Source of the DNA: Aradus depressus
Taxonomy: Eukaryota > Arthropoda > Insecta > Hemiptera > Aradidae
Direction: 5' to 3'
DNA length: 64,000 nucleotides
Assembly: GCA_963662175.1 (NCBI GenBank)
Contig: OY759217.1
Location: 8,868,562 to 8,932,561, forward strand
Below, piece by piece: positions 1 through 7,925 of this stretch. The notes beneath the pieces are model-generated. The model saw nothing but the letters and a program-made list of their open reading frames with translations, was not told the origin of the DNA and ran no database searches. Made by a program: the position numbers and the translations under genes. The stretch's first letter is position 1; each line of letters begins with the position of its first letter.

Positions 1-895
1 AGCACGCAATTCGGAGATTTGGGTAATTTTAGCGCTTGTTGACTGAACTATAGTAGTTTAAACGATGAGCGAAGTTTTTATTTTTGTATATTCTACTATA
101 GTTTAGAATGTACTAGTATATTATACTAAAAAAAACTTCGTTCGTCGTTTACACTTTTTATTGTTGTTGGGTTTGTTTTTTTATTATATATTTTTTTATT
201 GTTATGGGTGTGTTTGTCTTTGTGACTCATGCCTGGGCTTCAACAACTATGAGGTCATATCACCAGAGAGCGCTCTTTCGTTGTTCTGGGGGACCAAGGT
301 TTAGTTACCTAGCGTAAAGGTCTATAAAGAGTACCTGATATAGCACAAGCGCATGACCATCGCTTAACAGCCCATCTGACGGACGGCCTGTGTTTTTTTT
401 TATCTTCTAGGTTTTGAACCCGCGATCTTGAGTCAAGTAGACAAGCACGCTACATCTGTGCTACCAGCGCTTCTATAGTGGGTTCAATTGTCGTTTCGAT
501 GATATAAAATTTGCATTTATAACATCGTTTTCGTTATGTTGGTCGAGTACTCCACGACTATAGTTTCGGCTTCTTAAGTATTATCTAATGCAAGAATCGG
601 TGACCCGCGAGGCAACTGTTAAATTATCTGCGAAAAAAATATGGGGTTATAGAGTCTAGTCAAATCAAGAGACTGAATATAAACTAATTGATGTTATATG
701 AAATTTACTTGTAATTTATGCGTATCTTAGTGGTTATTTTGCTTATTTTATTTTGATATGCGGCCCGCACTCGAAAGTCTAGGACATAATGCGGCCCGCA
801 ATTGTAAAAGTTGTCGACCCTATTCAGTGAAAAAGAAAAATTAAGAATTTTTACATATTTTACGAATTATGGTATAATTGGTGAACTAAACGCAG
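1..895. other. Non-coding sequence upstream of the Ig exon
   Basis: This is probably intron of the Ig-domain gene, because the first exon seen begins with a splice acceptor at 894-895. It holds a degenerate SINE copy (222-475). It also holds a weak imperfect inverted repeat (about 54-81 against 130-160, around the shared core cgaagttttt) and a short GC-rich patch at 741-800 with two copies of gcggcccgca. Read on the minus strand that patch resembles the end of a hAT-type element, but it is too short to classify. I see no coding sequence here. Confidence 0.5.
222..475 (-). mobile_element. Degenerate copy of the tRNA-derived SINE
   Basis: The blocks appear in the same order as in the full copy at 10863-11216: the 'gggctt..aactatgaggtcatat' block, 'agagcgctctttcgt', 'gagtacctga', 'gaccatcgcttaac' and a tRNA-like head with 'ttttgaacccgcgat' and 'gtgctaccagcgc'. 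Substitutions and small deletions are numerous, so this is an old copy. The tRNA-like 5' head is at the high coordinate, so the element reads on the minus strand. Confidence 0.7.
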
Positions 896-1074
896 GTAAC
901 CCGATGGTGGTTGCGAGGAACTCATCGCTGACCGTGGAGAGTGGAGATGAGGTGTCACTACTGGCTGAGTACTGCTGCAACCCCGGAGCTACCAGGATCC
1001 TCTGGCTGCTGCCTACAGCCACCGTCATAGCCCCTGGCTCCTCCCTGCATCCCTTCACCGCACTCAATATCACT
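896..1074 (+). CDS. Internal exon of an immunoglobulin-domain surface protein
   Basis: The exon is bounded by a cgcag acceptor (ends 895) and a gtaagg donor (1075), and stays open in the frame that begins GNPMVVARNSSLTVESGDEV. It encodes the first half of an Ig-like domain: a beta-strand rich start, a Cys pair (EYCCNPGA) and the core Trp in RILWLLP about ten residues later, the usual Cys-to-Trp spacing of an Ig fold. NSS and the terminal NIT are N-glycosylation sequons. It ends on a complete codon (phase 0) and joins the exon at 3719 in frame. Earlier exons lie left of the window. The family is unassigned; a neural or cell-adhesion Ig protein is an inference from the fold and the tail. The ATG at 811 is not the start, since it lies before the acceptor. 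Confidence 0.8.
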
Positions 1075-3057
1075 GTAAGGTCCATTTTACTTATTTTTAG
1101 ACACAATTTTAAAAGGACATAGCCAAGTAACCATGGTAAAATTATCCAATCTTTAAATTGACCAACACGCTGATTTAAAATGATTTTAATATATTTTATA
1201 AGGCTAGTTAGGCTAGGCTGCCTGCTCAACATGATTGATTGGAGGGGCTGGTTTTGTGCCAATGTTATCCAATGCCTAAAGGTCCATCTAACACCCCCTC
1301 GCTAGCACTTAACTATCTTCACTCCTACCTCTTCAATGAAGTGTGCATTCAACATATAATAAGTGACTCGTTATTTGAATTGGTGTGCACCATTCAGTTT
1401 CCTTAATTCTTCTGGTTGAGGAATGGCTTCCCTAAGAATTTCCATCGGAGGCATGAGAAATCTTCACATTCAGTGAGGTTGTTTAGCTTGGTTCCCTGCA
1501 TCATGTCGTATCTACTACAGAGCGGATGAGGAATGAGATTCGTAGAGTTAGGTGACCAGACTGTGAGCACCTCAACCCGGGTATCCTGAAGGAGGATGAA
1601 CAGGGAGAAGAGGGTTCTCGAGGGAGAGCGGTAAATTAAATGAGAATTTATTTATTTATAATATACTTAGCTTTATTATTACAAATTAATTTTTGGTAAT
1701 TGAGTTTTGTTAGTTTTGAAGTGGTGACCGTACTATTTGTTTTTGAGATTTGACATAGATGATCTTGATATTTTGCATAAAGATGCACCTTCATGGCCTG
1801 AAAATGATTGAAATAGTCTGAACCTAAAATAATGAATTACCGATGGTTAATATCCAGTAACTAATTCAAAATTCATTTTTCAGAAACTTTGCCCTTTTGA
1901 TGGGCGCATATGAGCAAAAACTCTAGTCATATGTAACTTACTTATATTAAAATATGTGTATATATTTGACGATATATATATTTAAAATCTTAAGTAAAAT
2001 ACAAATAAATTAACATTAAAAATATGAATGTCCAATGGTCTCAATAAATAAATATGATAGAACATAAAAAAAAAATTGTTGCTTGAAAATAGAGCAAATA
2101 AAGAGGTTAGTTAGAATAGAATTCTCGTATACTAAAATTAAAAATAGTTTAAATAATTAAGGTGTTGCTTATTGATTCTATAAAAACAATTTTTAGATAC
2201 TGATGATGGGAGTTCATCCCCAACCATCTATATTCTCTAGGTTGGAAAACCCAAATAAATAAATAGGAGAATAATTTAGCCACTGAATAATATATTATTT
2301 TAAAACCACAATATTCTTACACAACCCAAAAGTGAAAAAATATATTTCTCCATAATGTTGTGAAAATCATCTTTTTTTTTCGTACAAAACAAATTTTCAT
2401 CTGTTCTTACTGTACCTATCGAAAAGAAGGAGAGGGGGATGTCTGAGTTTTTGACTCTAGAGCGGCAGAAATACTCGGAGCAGCCCTGTATAAGAATCAT
2501 CTACTATTGTTTCTGTCACAAAAATAACAAAATTTCATTTTGTTGAACAATGTATTTATTGAAACAAACAATTAAAATGGCCTTAGCAAGCACAGAAGTT
2601 GTTTGTATCGGGGTCTCTGTCGACAAACTTCCTTCTGGATGTATTTGAGTAGAGGGGGATGGGATAAAAATATGATGAGGCACGAGAAAAGACTGTTTTT
2701 TGGTGAATTATGAATCCATTTTTTACGACTAGAGAGGTGCTTGAAAAAAAAAAAAAAAGTAATGTGTGAGTGACGCGGTACTCACGAGAATTTATATGTA
2801 AACATCTGCTTTAGTTTCAAAAATTTGCTGTCAAGCATTGATTTCGATGAAAATGAGGAATTAAACTTTCAAATTTATTGTTCTTCAATTTCTTTTATAC
2901 TTATGGGTTTGTGATAGCTAAAATAAGGTATATACAACTGTGATTGTAGTGAAAACTGACATTATTGCAGAGATATAGTGAAATAATTCAAATGAACTTG
3001 AAAGAAATAAAACTTGTTTATTTATGATATTGTCTAATTTCACCAACTATATTTACA

Positions 3058-3093
3058 TGGGAGTACTTTCGGTATTTCTACCATCCTCAGCCA
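3058..3093 (-). ncRNA. Hammerhead ribozyme-like motif, left arm
   Basis: This is the mirror image of the motif at 3129-3164, since both lie in a near-perfect palindrome. CTGAGGA reads on the minus strand from 3090 to 3084. A transcript from either strand would therefore carry the same ribozyme-like sequence, and one spanning both arms could instead fold into a long duplex that hides both. Confidence 0.55.
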
Positions 3094-3128
3094 AAAGCAT
3101 AAGAGATAAGACTTATCTCTTATGCTTT

Positions 3129-3164
3129 TGGCTGAGGATGGTAGAAATACCGAAAGTACTCCCA
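3129..3164 (+). ncRNA. Minimal hammerhead ribozyme-like motif
   Basis: Parts in order: CTGAGGA (3132-3138, fits CUGANGA); T3139; stem II GGTA/TACC closed by a GAAA loop (3140-3151); GAA (3152-3154); self-complementary AGTACT (3155-3160), giving the required A15.1-U16.1 pair and one G-C pair; C3161 as the cleavage base; stem I TGG (3129-3131) with CCA (3162-3164). All invariant core bases are present. Stem I is short at 3 bp and stem III is only 2 bp, as known for hammerheads of Penelope-like elements, which can work as dimers. Predicted cleavage is 3' of 3161. Activity is an inference. Confidence 0.65.
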
Positions 3165-3718
3165 TGTAAATATAGTTGGTGAAATTAGACAATATCATAA
3201 ATAAACAAGTTTTATTTCTTTCAAGTTCATGTGATTGTAGTGTCTCTAAATACCGCGAGAATAAAGCGTCGATGATAGTTTTCGAATTTGTTGTTGAAAT
3301 GCTTCGATTCGTATTCATTTGTAGATTAAGTTTGTCATTTAATAATGAAATAAGCTGTTCGGTATCTCCTGAAATGGGTTAAAACATTATATTATTTGTT
3401 GTGACAATATGACAGCAAATATATTATTTATTGCTCAAAAACAGCTGACATCACTGATAAAGAAGTGTGTAGTTGTGTGTGCGCTGCGCGCGCAACCGTC
3501 CGACACACACACACACGCATGCACATCAACGAGACTTACGCTCCGACATAGCCCCTAGTTAAGATGTTTGCTCTTATTTCACTATCCGAGCCTCAACTCT
3601 TCCGACGTTCGATGCGTCAAGAAACATTTTTTTTCCGCAATACCTCTAGGACTGTTTTCCAATGCGCCTTCCTGGCAAGTGCTCTTCTTCCTCCTCACCC
3701 TTTGTCTGTGTGCTGTAG

Positions 3719-3988
3719 GATGGTAACTGGACGGACTGCTACAAGGCGGCGCTGACGGTCTCCTCTGTCTTCCCCCTTCACTCGGGGGAGTACAGCCTCC
3801 TGGTCTGGTCAGGTCGTGGGATCGGCCAAGCCACCATCACTCTTAACGTTACCGGCTCCGGACCGGACTCACCCACCAGCTCCAGCCCTCCACCCTCCTC
3901 AACTTCCTCCTCCAATCTTCTTCTTCTTGCTGGTCTACTCAGTCTTCCTATTACTTTTTTACGTGTCACTGGTTCTCTTGTTTCCTAA
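3719..3988 (+). CDS. Last coding exon of the Ig-domain surface protein
   Basis: Begins after tgctgtag (3718) in phase 0 and runs 89 codons to TAA at 3986-3988. It completes the Ig domain: NWTDCYKAALTV supplies the partner Cys, then the SGEYSLLVWSGRG strand and TITLNVT close the fold. The usual Cys after GEY is replaced by Leu, so the disulfide probably uses the Cys in TDCYK, a non-standard arrangement. A Pro/Ser/Thr stalk (about residues 48-66 of the exon) leads into a hydrophobic run (LLLLAGLLSLPITFL) and eight final residues. That tail suits either a GPI-attachment signal or a short-tailed membrane anchor; I favour GPI because almost nothing follows it. No gene name can be given. Confidence 0.8.
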   Translation, partial: DGNWTDCYKAALTVSSVFPLHSGEYSLLVWSGRGIGQATITLNVTGSGPDSPTSSSPPPSSTSSSNLLLLAGLLSLPITFLRVTGSLVS

Positions 3989-4226
3989 CAATAACATACA
4001 TAACTACTTTGAGTAGCCTGGAATTAAACTGCACTTTTTTCTCCGTATATGTTACATAATTTTCCTTAGAAAACTGAGCTTGGAATATGAAGGAAACGCT
4101 AAGAGGTGATGATAAGTAAAGGCTATTATTAATATCGAGCGGGATATCCTGGAAATACAAGGAGATTAAGTTGCCTGTTATTTGGCACGTTTTGGTATCA
4201 CCAATGGATGCCACTGATAGCTTTGA
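3989..4226 (+). other. Probable 3' UTR of the Ig-domain gene
   Basis: This stretch follows the stop codon with no further coding signal. A variant poly-A signal, attaaa, occurs at 4023-4028. The SINE begins at about 4227, so the host transcript probably ends before it. Confidence 0.35.
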
Positions 4227-4540
4227 AGGGCCGGCCAACATTCTGGACTCATGCCCGGGCTTTAACTACAAGGTCATATCGCCTATTACCAGAGCGCTCT
4301 TTTGTCACTCTGGTGGACATAAGCCCGACTCTACTGTGGAAGTCCTAAACTTTTATTCAGCTAAGATAGGTAGGGGTCTTTAACGAGTATCTGACATCGT
4401 ACAGGCTCGGGACCATCGCTTAACCTCCCATCCGAAGGTCGGCGAGCTTATGTTTATTTTACCTCCCAGATAAAATAAACTAAGGGCCTCGGCCGGGTCT
4501 TGAACCCACGAGCCCTTGGTTAATAAGCAAGCACGTATAC
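4227..4540 (-). mobile_element. tRNA-derived SINE, head replaced
   Basis: It follows the full copy at 10863-11216 closely: the tail block with tcatgcccgggcttt, 'agagcgctctttt', 'gtctttaacgagtat', 'gggaccatcgcttaac', 'cccagataaaataaac' and 'ttgaacccacga'. It stops at 'gcacgtatacca', just before the A-box half of the tRNA-like head, where a poly-A and the hairpin element at 4564 take over. The break is either a later insertion with deletion or a chimeric retrotransposition. Confidence 0.8.
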
Positions 4541-4603
4541 CAAAAAAAAAATATATATCTTTTATTTTTTGAAATATTGTCTATTCCACTAAAGATATTT
4601 ATA

Positions 4604-4640
4604 AAACTACCGGTTTCGGCCTCACACCATCGTCAGGTCT
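4604..4640 (-). ncRNA. Hammerhead ribozyme-like motif, left arm
   Basis: Mirror copy of the motif at 4665-4701. CTGACGA reads on the minus strand from 4636 to 4630 and the ACCGGT hexamer lies at about 4609-4614. Confidence 0.5.
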
Positions 4641-4664
4641 AGTTATAAGTCTTAGTTCATAACT

Positions 4665-4701
4665 AGACCTGACGATGGTGTGAGGCCGAAACCGGTAGTT
4701 T
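4665..4701 (+). ncRNA. Minimal hammerhead ribozyme-like motif
   Basis: CTGACGA (4669-4675); T4676; stem II GGT/GCC with a 5-base loop (4677-4687, one G-U pair); GAA (4688-4690); self-complementary ACCGGT (4691-4696) as stem III; A4697 as cleavage base; stem I AGAC (4665-4668) pairs with GTTT (4698-4701), one G-U included. The layout matches the 3129 motif although nearly every paired base differs, which is the covariation expected of a conserved RNA fold. Confidence 0.6.
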
Positions 4702-4742
4702 TATAAATATCTTTAGTGGAATAGACAATATTTCAAAAAATA

Positions 4743-5049
4743 AGTTTGTTTTATTTATTTATTACAAATTCCACAATATGTCCGCGTTCCTCAACTTAGA
4801 AGTTATGTCTTTTAACATGTACATTTCTTCTTTTTTTCACATTGGTACTGTTAATACTTTAAAGGTGCTAAAATCGATATATTGATGTATTTTCTTTCTT
4901 TTTAAAAATAAAATTGTCTTTTAACTTTTGGTGTCTGCTACGCGACTGTATCTACTATTCAGCTCATGAGCCACCACTGCCGGAATTGCAGTAAATGTTA
5001 TTTTAGTCAAATTTGAGTGATGCATTCTGGGAGATGCGTTTTTCTCTAA
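4743..5049. other. AT-rich spacer
   Basis: I see no gene, hairpin or recognisable repeat in this stretch. Confidence 0.5.
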
Positions 5050-5250
5050 CTATAAACCCTTCTACATGCTTCTTTGAGATAGGTTTTTCCATCTCTTCGT
5101 CTCCTTGTTGCTCCAACCATCGTAACTAATACTTCTTTGAAGACACGTCTTTTATTGTTTTGTTGGCATTGCATCTTCAAAATTGAATAAAGAGCTCTTT
5201 TCTGAAGAAGAAAAATGTTTTCTAAAGTGCATTTTGATTGGGGGCGCCTC
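5050..5250 (-). pseudogene. Short non-LTR reverse transcriptase relic
   Basis: The minus-strand frame starting near 5250 contains NIFLLQKRALYSILKM followed by NNKRRVFKEV. This resembles the region downstream of the catalytic domain in Jockey-like reverse transcriptases, where 'LQKRAIR.I' and 'FKEL.IL' are typical. Only about 65 residues survive, with no catalytic motif and no flanking continuity. It is a relic or possibly a chance resemblance. Confidence 0.35.
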
Positions 5251-5252
5251 AA

Positions 5253-6095
5253 TTCGCTTGATAACTTAAGGCCGAGTTCATGTGTGTCTTAATGAAACAT
5301 TTAAAAGCAATGGAATATTTTTACATATATTATTATTTGTATTCCTTTAAAAAAAAAAAAAAAAATTAATAACCAAATTCAATTTGTAATAAAGGAAACT
5401 TCTTTATTATAATTGAATAATTATAATTATTAAGATTGTTATTTTTTTATAAGAAACAATTATGATAAAGTTTATCAGTGTATTATCTTTGGCCCTAATA
5501 TTCATTTTAGTTTACAGTTTCTCTTAATATCTCATGTGAGGGCAGAAGAAGGCTCTAAGAATAATAATATAAGGTACTAAATACCGGAATTGTGTTTGGC
5601 CCACTTCCCCAATTTTCAGACTAATATATTATCGGCTCTAAAGCATACTTACAAAAAAAAAAAACAATTTTCAAGAGAGCTGAAATTTTAAATTACTCAG
5701 TAAAAATCGGCTTCTGAACTTTGTTTTAATTCCAAAATCAAAATGATCTTTTTAGACTGTAGTTTAATTAGTATTGGCCTAGTTATTATCATTATTCGTA
5801 AATTGTCTGTAGTCAATAGTGGAAAATCATTCACTTGAGTAAAAAGGAAATTCTGTGCAGAAACGAAGGAAGGATAGTGACAAGTTATGTTGATTTCCCC
5901 CGTTTTTAGCGGAATTCTAGAAATGAAAATTTTAGTTCAGACAAGACAAGTAATTGTATGAGTGACATTCCCTGTTGTGGATTCAAGGGAAGAGATCACA
6001 TAATAGCCTTGAAGCCGGCAGATATGGACAGCTAAAAACCAAGAATGGGATTATAGTATTTACTGAAAAACGATTCATTACTTTAGTTATTCCTT
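5253..6095. other. AT-rich intergenic stretch
   Basis: Homopolymer A/T runs near 5348 and 5652, with no gene, tandem repeat or inverted repeat that I can support. Confidence 0.5.
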
Positions 6096-6345
6096 CTCAC
6101 TAGGGCTTTGACAAAGAGATCATATCGCCTACTACCAGAGCGCTCTTTTGTCGCACCGGTGGACATCAGCCCCTTCTATGGGATACTACTGTGACTATGG
6201 GAGTCCTTATTTTTGCCTACCCTACATTTTTATTCATATAGGTTAGGGGTCTTTAACGAGTATCTGACATCGTACAGGCTCAGGATCTTCGCTTAACTTC
6301 CTATCCGGAAGACGATCAAGCAAGCACACTGAGCTCTCGGCGTCC
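6096..6345 (-). mobile_element. tRNA-derived SINE with internal deletion
   Basis: SINE blocks are present in order ('catatcgcctactaccagag', 'gtctttaacgagtatctgac', 'tcgtacaggctc'). The region between 'atccggaagacg' and 'gcaagcacac.gagct' has lost about 90 bases, including the B-box. This is an old, inactive copy. Confidence 0.65.
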
Positions 6346-6484
6346 TGTTCATTGCTTTAATGAGAACTAAAGAAATGATCGAATATGCATTGAATTATTG
6401 AATTAGTAGTGAAATTTTGAAGACTTGGTGAAGAAATGTCAGGGACTTACATATTGTGAATTTTATCGTCACATTTCACCAAAA

Positions 6485-6530
6485 TGTACAAACAGTGTAA
6501 CGGTTTCGGTTTAGGCCATCGTCAGCACAT
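6485..6530 (-). ncRNA. Weak hammerhead-like relic
   Basis: On the minus strand CTGACGA (6525-6519), T, a GG..CC hairpin with a 6-base loop, and GAAACC follow in the same order as in the 4665 motif. The stem III hexamer is ACCGTT instead of ACCGGT, which breaks one pair. Stem I has 3 bp. It is probably decayed. Confidence 0.3.
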
Positions 6531-6557
6531 TGTTCAACGCAGTGTTGGAGAATATTT

Positions 6558-6973
6558 GAGGAGTGACTGTTCAAAACGTGTTTTGTCACAGTAATACAAA
6601 TTTACAGTACAGGTGAAAAACGCATATCTTGAAAAATACTGCTTAGAATTACATGCGGTTTTTTCCTGTACCATTTTTGTTGTCTAAACGCAATGAATTT
6701 GTTATCAAAAAGGTTATCAACAACTAGAAGCGTGGGCAGGGCGCTTTCCTATTGGTTGTTGGGAGATAACACTATTTGAACCAAACCACGTGTTGGACAA
6801 ATCATGTTTTGTTTGGAATACCTCTTTTCTCCGTACATTTTACGCAAGAGAAAAATTTTTTTGAATGGTTTTGTTTTTGCCAGGGTATAGATATTAATAA
6901 AATAAAGATGGCGGCATAATAATCTCAACATTGTATTTATTGGGACAAAACACGTTTTGAACAGTCACTCCTC
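6558..6973. mobile_element. 416-bp element with 30-bp terminal inverted repeats
   Basis: 6558-6587 and 6944-6973 are exact inverted copies over 30 bp (outer end gaggagtgactg, inner end ttttgtc). The interior has no transposase. This is the structure of a MITE, a non-autonomous DNA transposon. I could not fix the target duplication or the superfamily. Confidence 0.65.
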
Positions 6974-7330
6974 ATTTATGATAAGTGGAGGCTAAGTAAT
7001 GCTGTAGATTGTTTTTGTCGCTTGGTCCCTTGGATATGAACCAGATATAACTCTAGACATCTCAAGCGAAAGTATCGTCAATTCCTGTTGTATACTTTGT
7101 ATACAGTATATATAACATCTATCAGAAGTGACTATCATTACTAAGAATCATAATGGTCCATCGTCTGCTTACCTCGCAGCTTATGTTGTACTCCACACTT
7201 TAAATTTAATTCTCAGATGAAAATTTGACACTTTACATTTTGTTTTTTCGTCATCGTGCCAAAAGTGAAAAATCTAAGTACGGTCATCGCAGAAATAGTA
7301 ACTTAATTTTTAGGGTCATCTTTTGACAAG
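6974..7330. other. Spacer between two inverted-repeat elements
   Basis: No gene or repeat structure recognised. Confidence 0.45.
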
Positions 7331-7434
7331 GGTGATCCCTGCTCTATATTAAGGTACCTACCCTATTTCTTGGTGGTCGGACTTACTTGTTAAATAAGTA
7401 ATACAGATGTATCAGTCCAACGTAGATTTATTTA

Positions 7435-7477
7435 ACCACAACTAGTTTCATCAGTCAAGCCGACACCTTCAGGTGGT
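7435..7477 (-). ncRNA. Hammerhead-like motif with core mutation
   Basis: Mirror copy of the 7779 motif on the minus strand. The core reads CTGAAGG, so the invariant A9 is G. Stem II (GTCGG/CTGAT) and stem I still pair, stem I with five Watson-Crick pairs. Structure is retained but cleavage is expected to be lost. Confidence 0.45.
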
Positions 7478-7778
7478 GAATCTAAACATACATAAACCAA
7501 AATAGTCTAGAATTTACGAGCACTCACAGCTCATGTCAATCATTAATATTTAAATTTACAAAACAACATTGCAATTAGTTAAAATATTTTTAATTAAACC
7601 GCAATATGTGCGTCCAGTCCTTTGACTTCTTCTCTAATAAGGTAATTTACGTTTTAATTGAATATATTTTAACTAATTGCATTGTTTTTTGTTTTTTTTA
7701 ATTTTAATATTAATGATTGACATGAGTTTTGATTACTCGTAAATTCTAGACTATTTTGGTTTATCTATGTTTAGATTC

Positions 7779-7821
7779 ACCATCTGAAGATGTCAGTTTG
7801 ACTGATGAAACTAGTTGTGGT
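7779..7821 (+). ncRNA. Hammerhead ribozyme-like motif, best candidate
   Basis: CTGAAGA (7784-7790); T7791; stem II GTCAG (7792-7796) with CTGAT (7802-7806), five pairs around a TTTGA loop; GAA (7807-7809); self-complementary ACTAGT (7810-7815) as minimal stem III; T7816 as cleavage base; stem I ACCAT (7779-7783) with GTGGT (7817-7821), five pairs including one wobble. Every core base fits the hammerhead consensus. Predicted cleavage is 3' of 7816. Activity is inferred, not shown. Confidence 0.7.
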
Positions 7822-7925
7822 TAAATAAATCTATGTTGGACTGATACATCTGTATTAGTTATTTAACAAGTAAGTCCGACCACCAAGAAATAGGGTAGGT
7901 ACCTTAATATAGAGCAGGGATCACC

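Larger units (their letters stand above)
2952..3229. mobile_element. Penelope-type hairpin element with 13-bp target duplications
   Basis: Two 119-bp arms (2992-3110 and 3112-3230) form an almost perfect palindrome centred on 3111. A 40-bp single tail (2952-2991) lies on the left. The same 13-bp sequence, tgtgattgtagtg, flanks it at 2939-2951 and 3230-3242. The element at 41513-41804 is a second copy in the opposite orientation with the same arms and tail and its own 13-bp duplication, so the ends are well fixed. Each arm carries a hammerhead-like motif. It has no protein-coding capacity. Assignment to Penelope-like elements is inference from the ribozyme type, the target-duplication length and a shared tail motif with 62711. 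Confidence 0.75.
1075..3718 (+). other. Intron of the Ig-domain gene
   Basis: A 2.6-kb AT-rich intron from gtaagg at 1075 to tgctgtag at 3718. It contains the hairpin element at 2952-3229 with its 13-bp target duplications, a short poly-A at about 2743, and a GT/CA-rich patch near 3470-3530. The stretch 3575-3690 resembles 49890-50020 (shared 'cctctagga.tgtttt.caatgcg'), so it is probably part of a dispersed repeat. No exon is visible in the rest. Confidence 0.7.
4564..4742. mobile_element. Penelope-type hairpin element, second family
   Basis: Arms 4564-4646 and 4659-4742 are near-perfect inverted repeats around a 12-base spacer. The arms share the phrase 'attgtctatt.cac' with the hairpin relics at 39745 and 57920, but differ in sequence from the 2952 family. 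Each arm has a hammerhead-like core. It abuts a poly-A left over from the broken SINE. No target duplication could be fixed. Confidence 0.65.
7331..7925. mobile_element. 595-bp inverted-repeat element with hammerhead motifs
   Basis: Arms 7331 to about 7597 and about 7652 to 7925 are diverged inverted repeats of roughly 270 bp around a 50-base spacer. The outermost bases (ggtgatccct and its complement) still match exactly. The right arm holds the best hammerhead-like motif of the window; the left arm holds a damaged copy. Two opposed terminal repeats with ribozymes fit a decayed Penelope-like element without its coding region. The outer ends also resemble a hAT terminus (cagggatcaccaacc), so the element may be nested in one. 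Confidence 0.6.

Noticed and set aside
867..1262. 131-residue minus-strand frame
   Set aside because: It is the antisense shadow of the Ig exon, which has splice sites and an Ig-type sequence on the plus strand.
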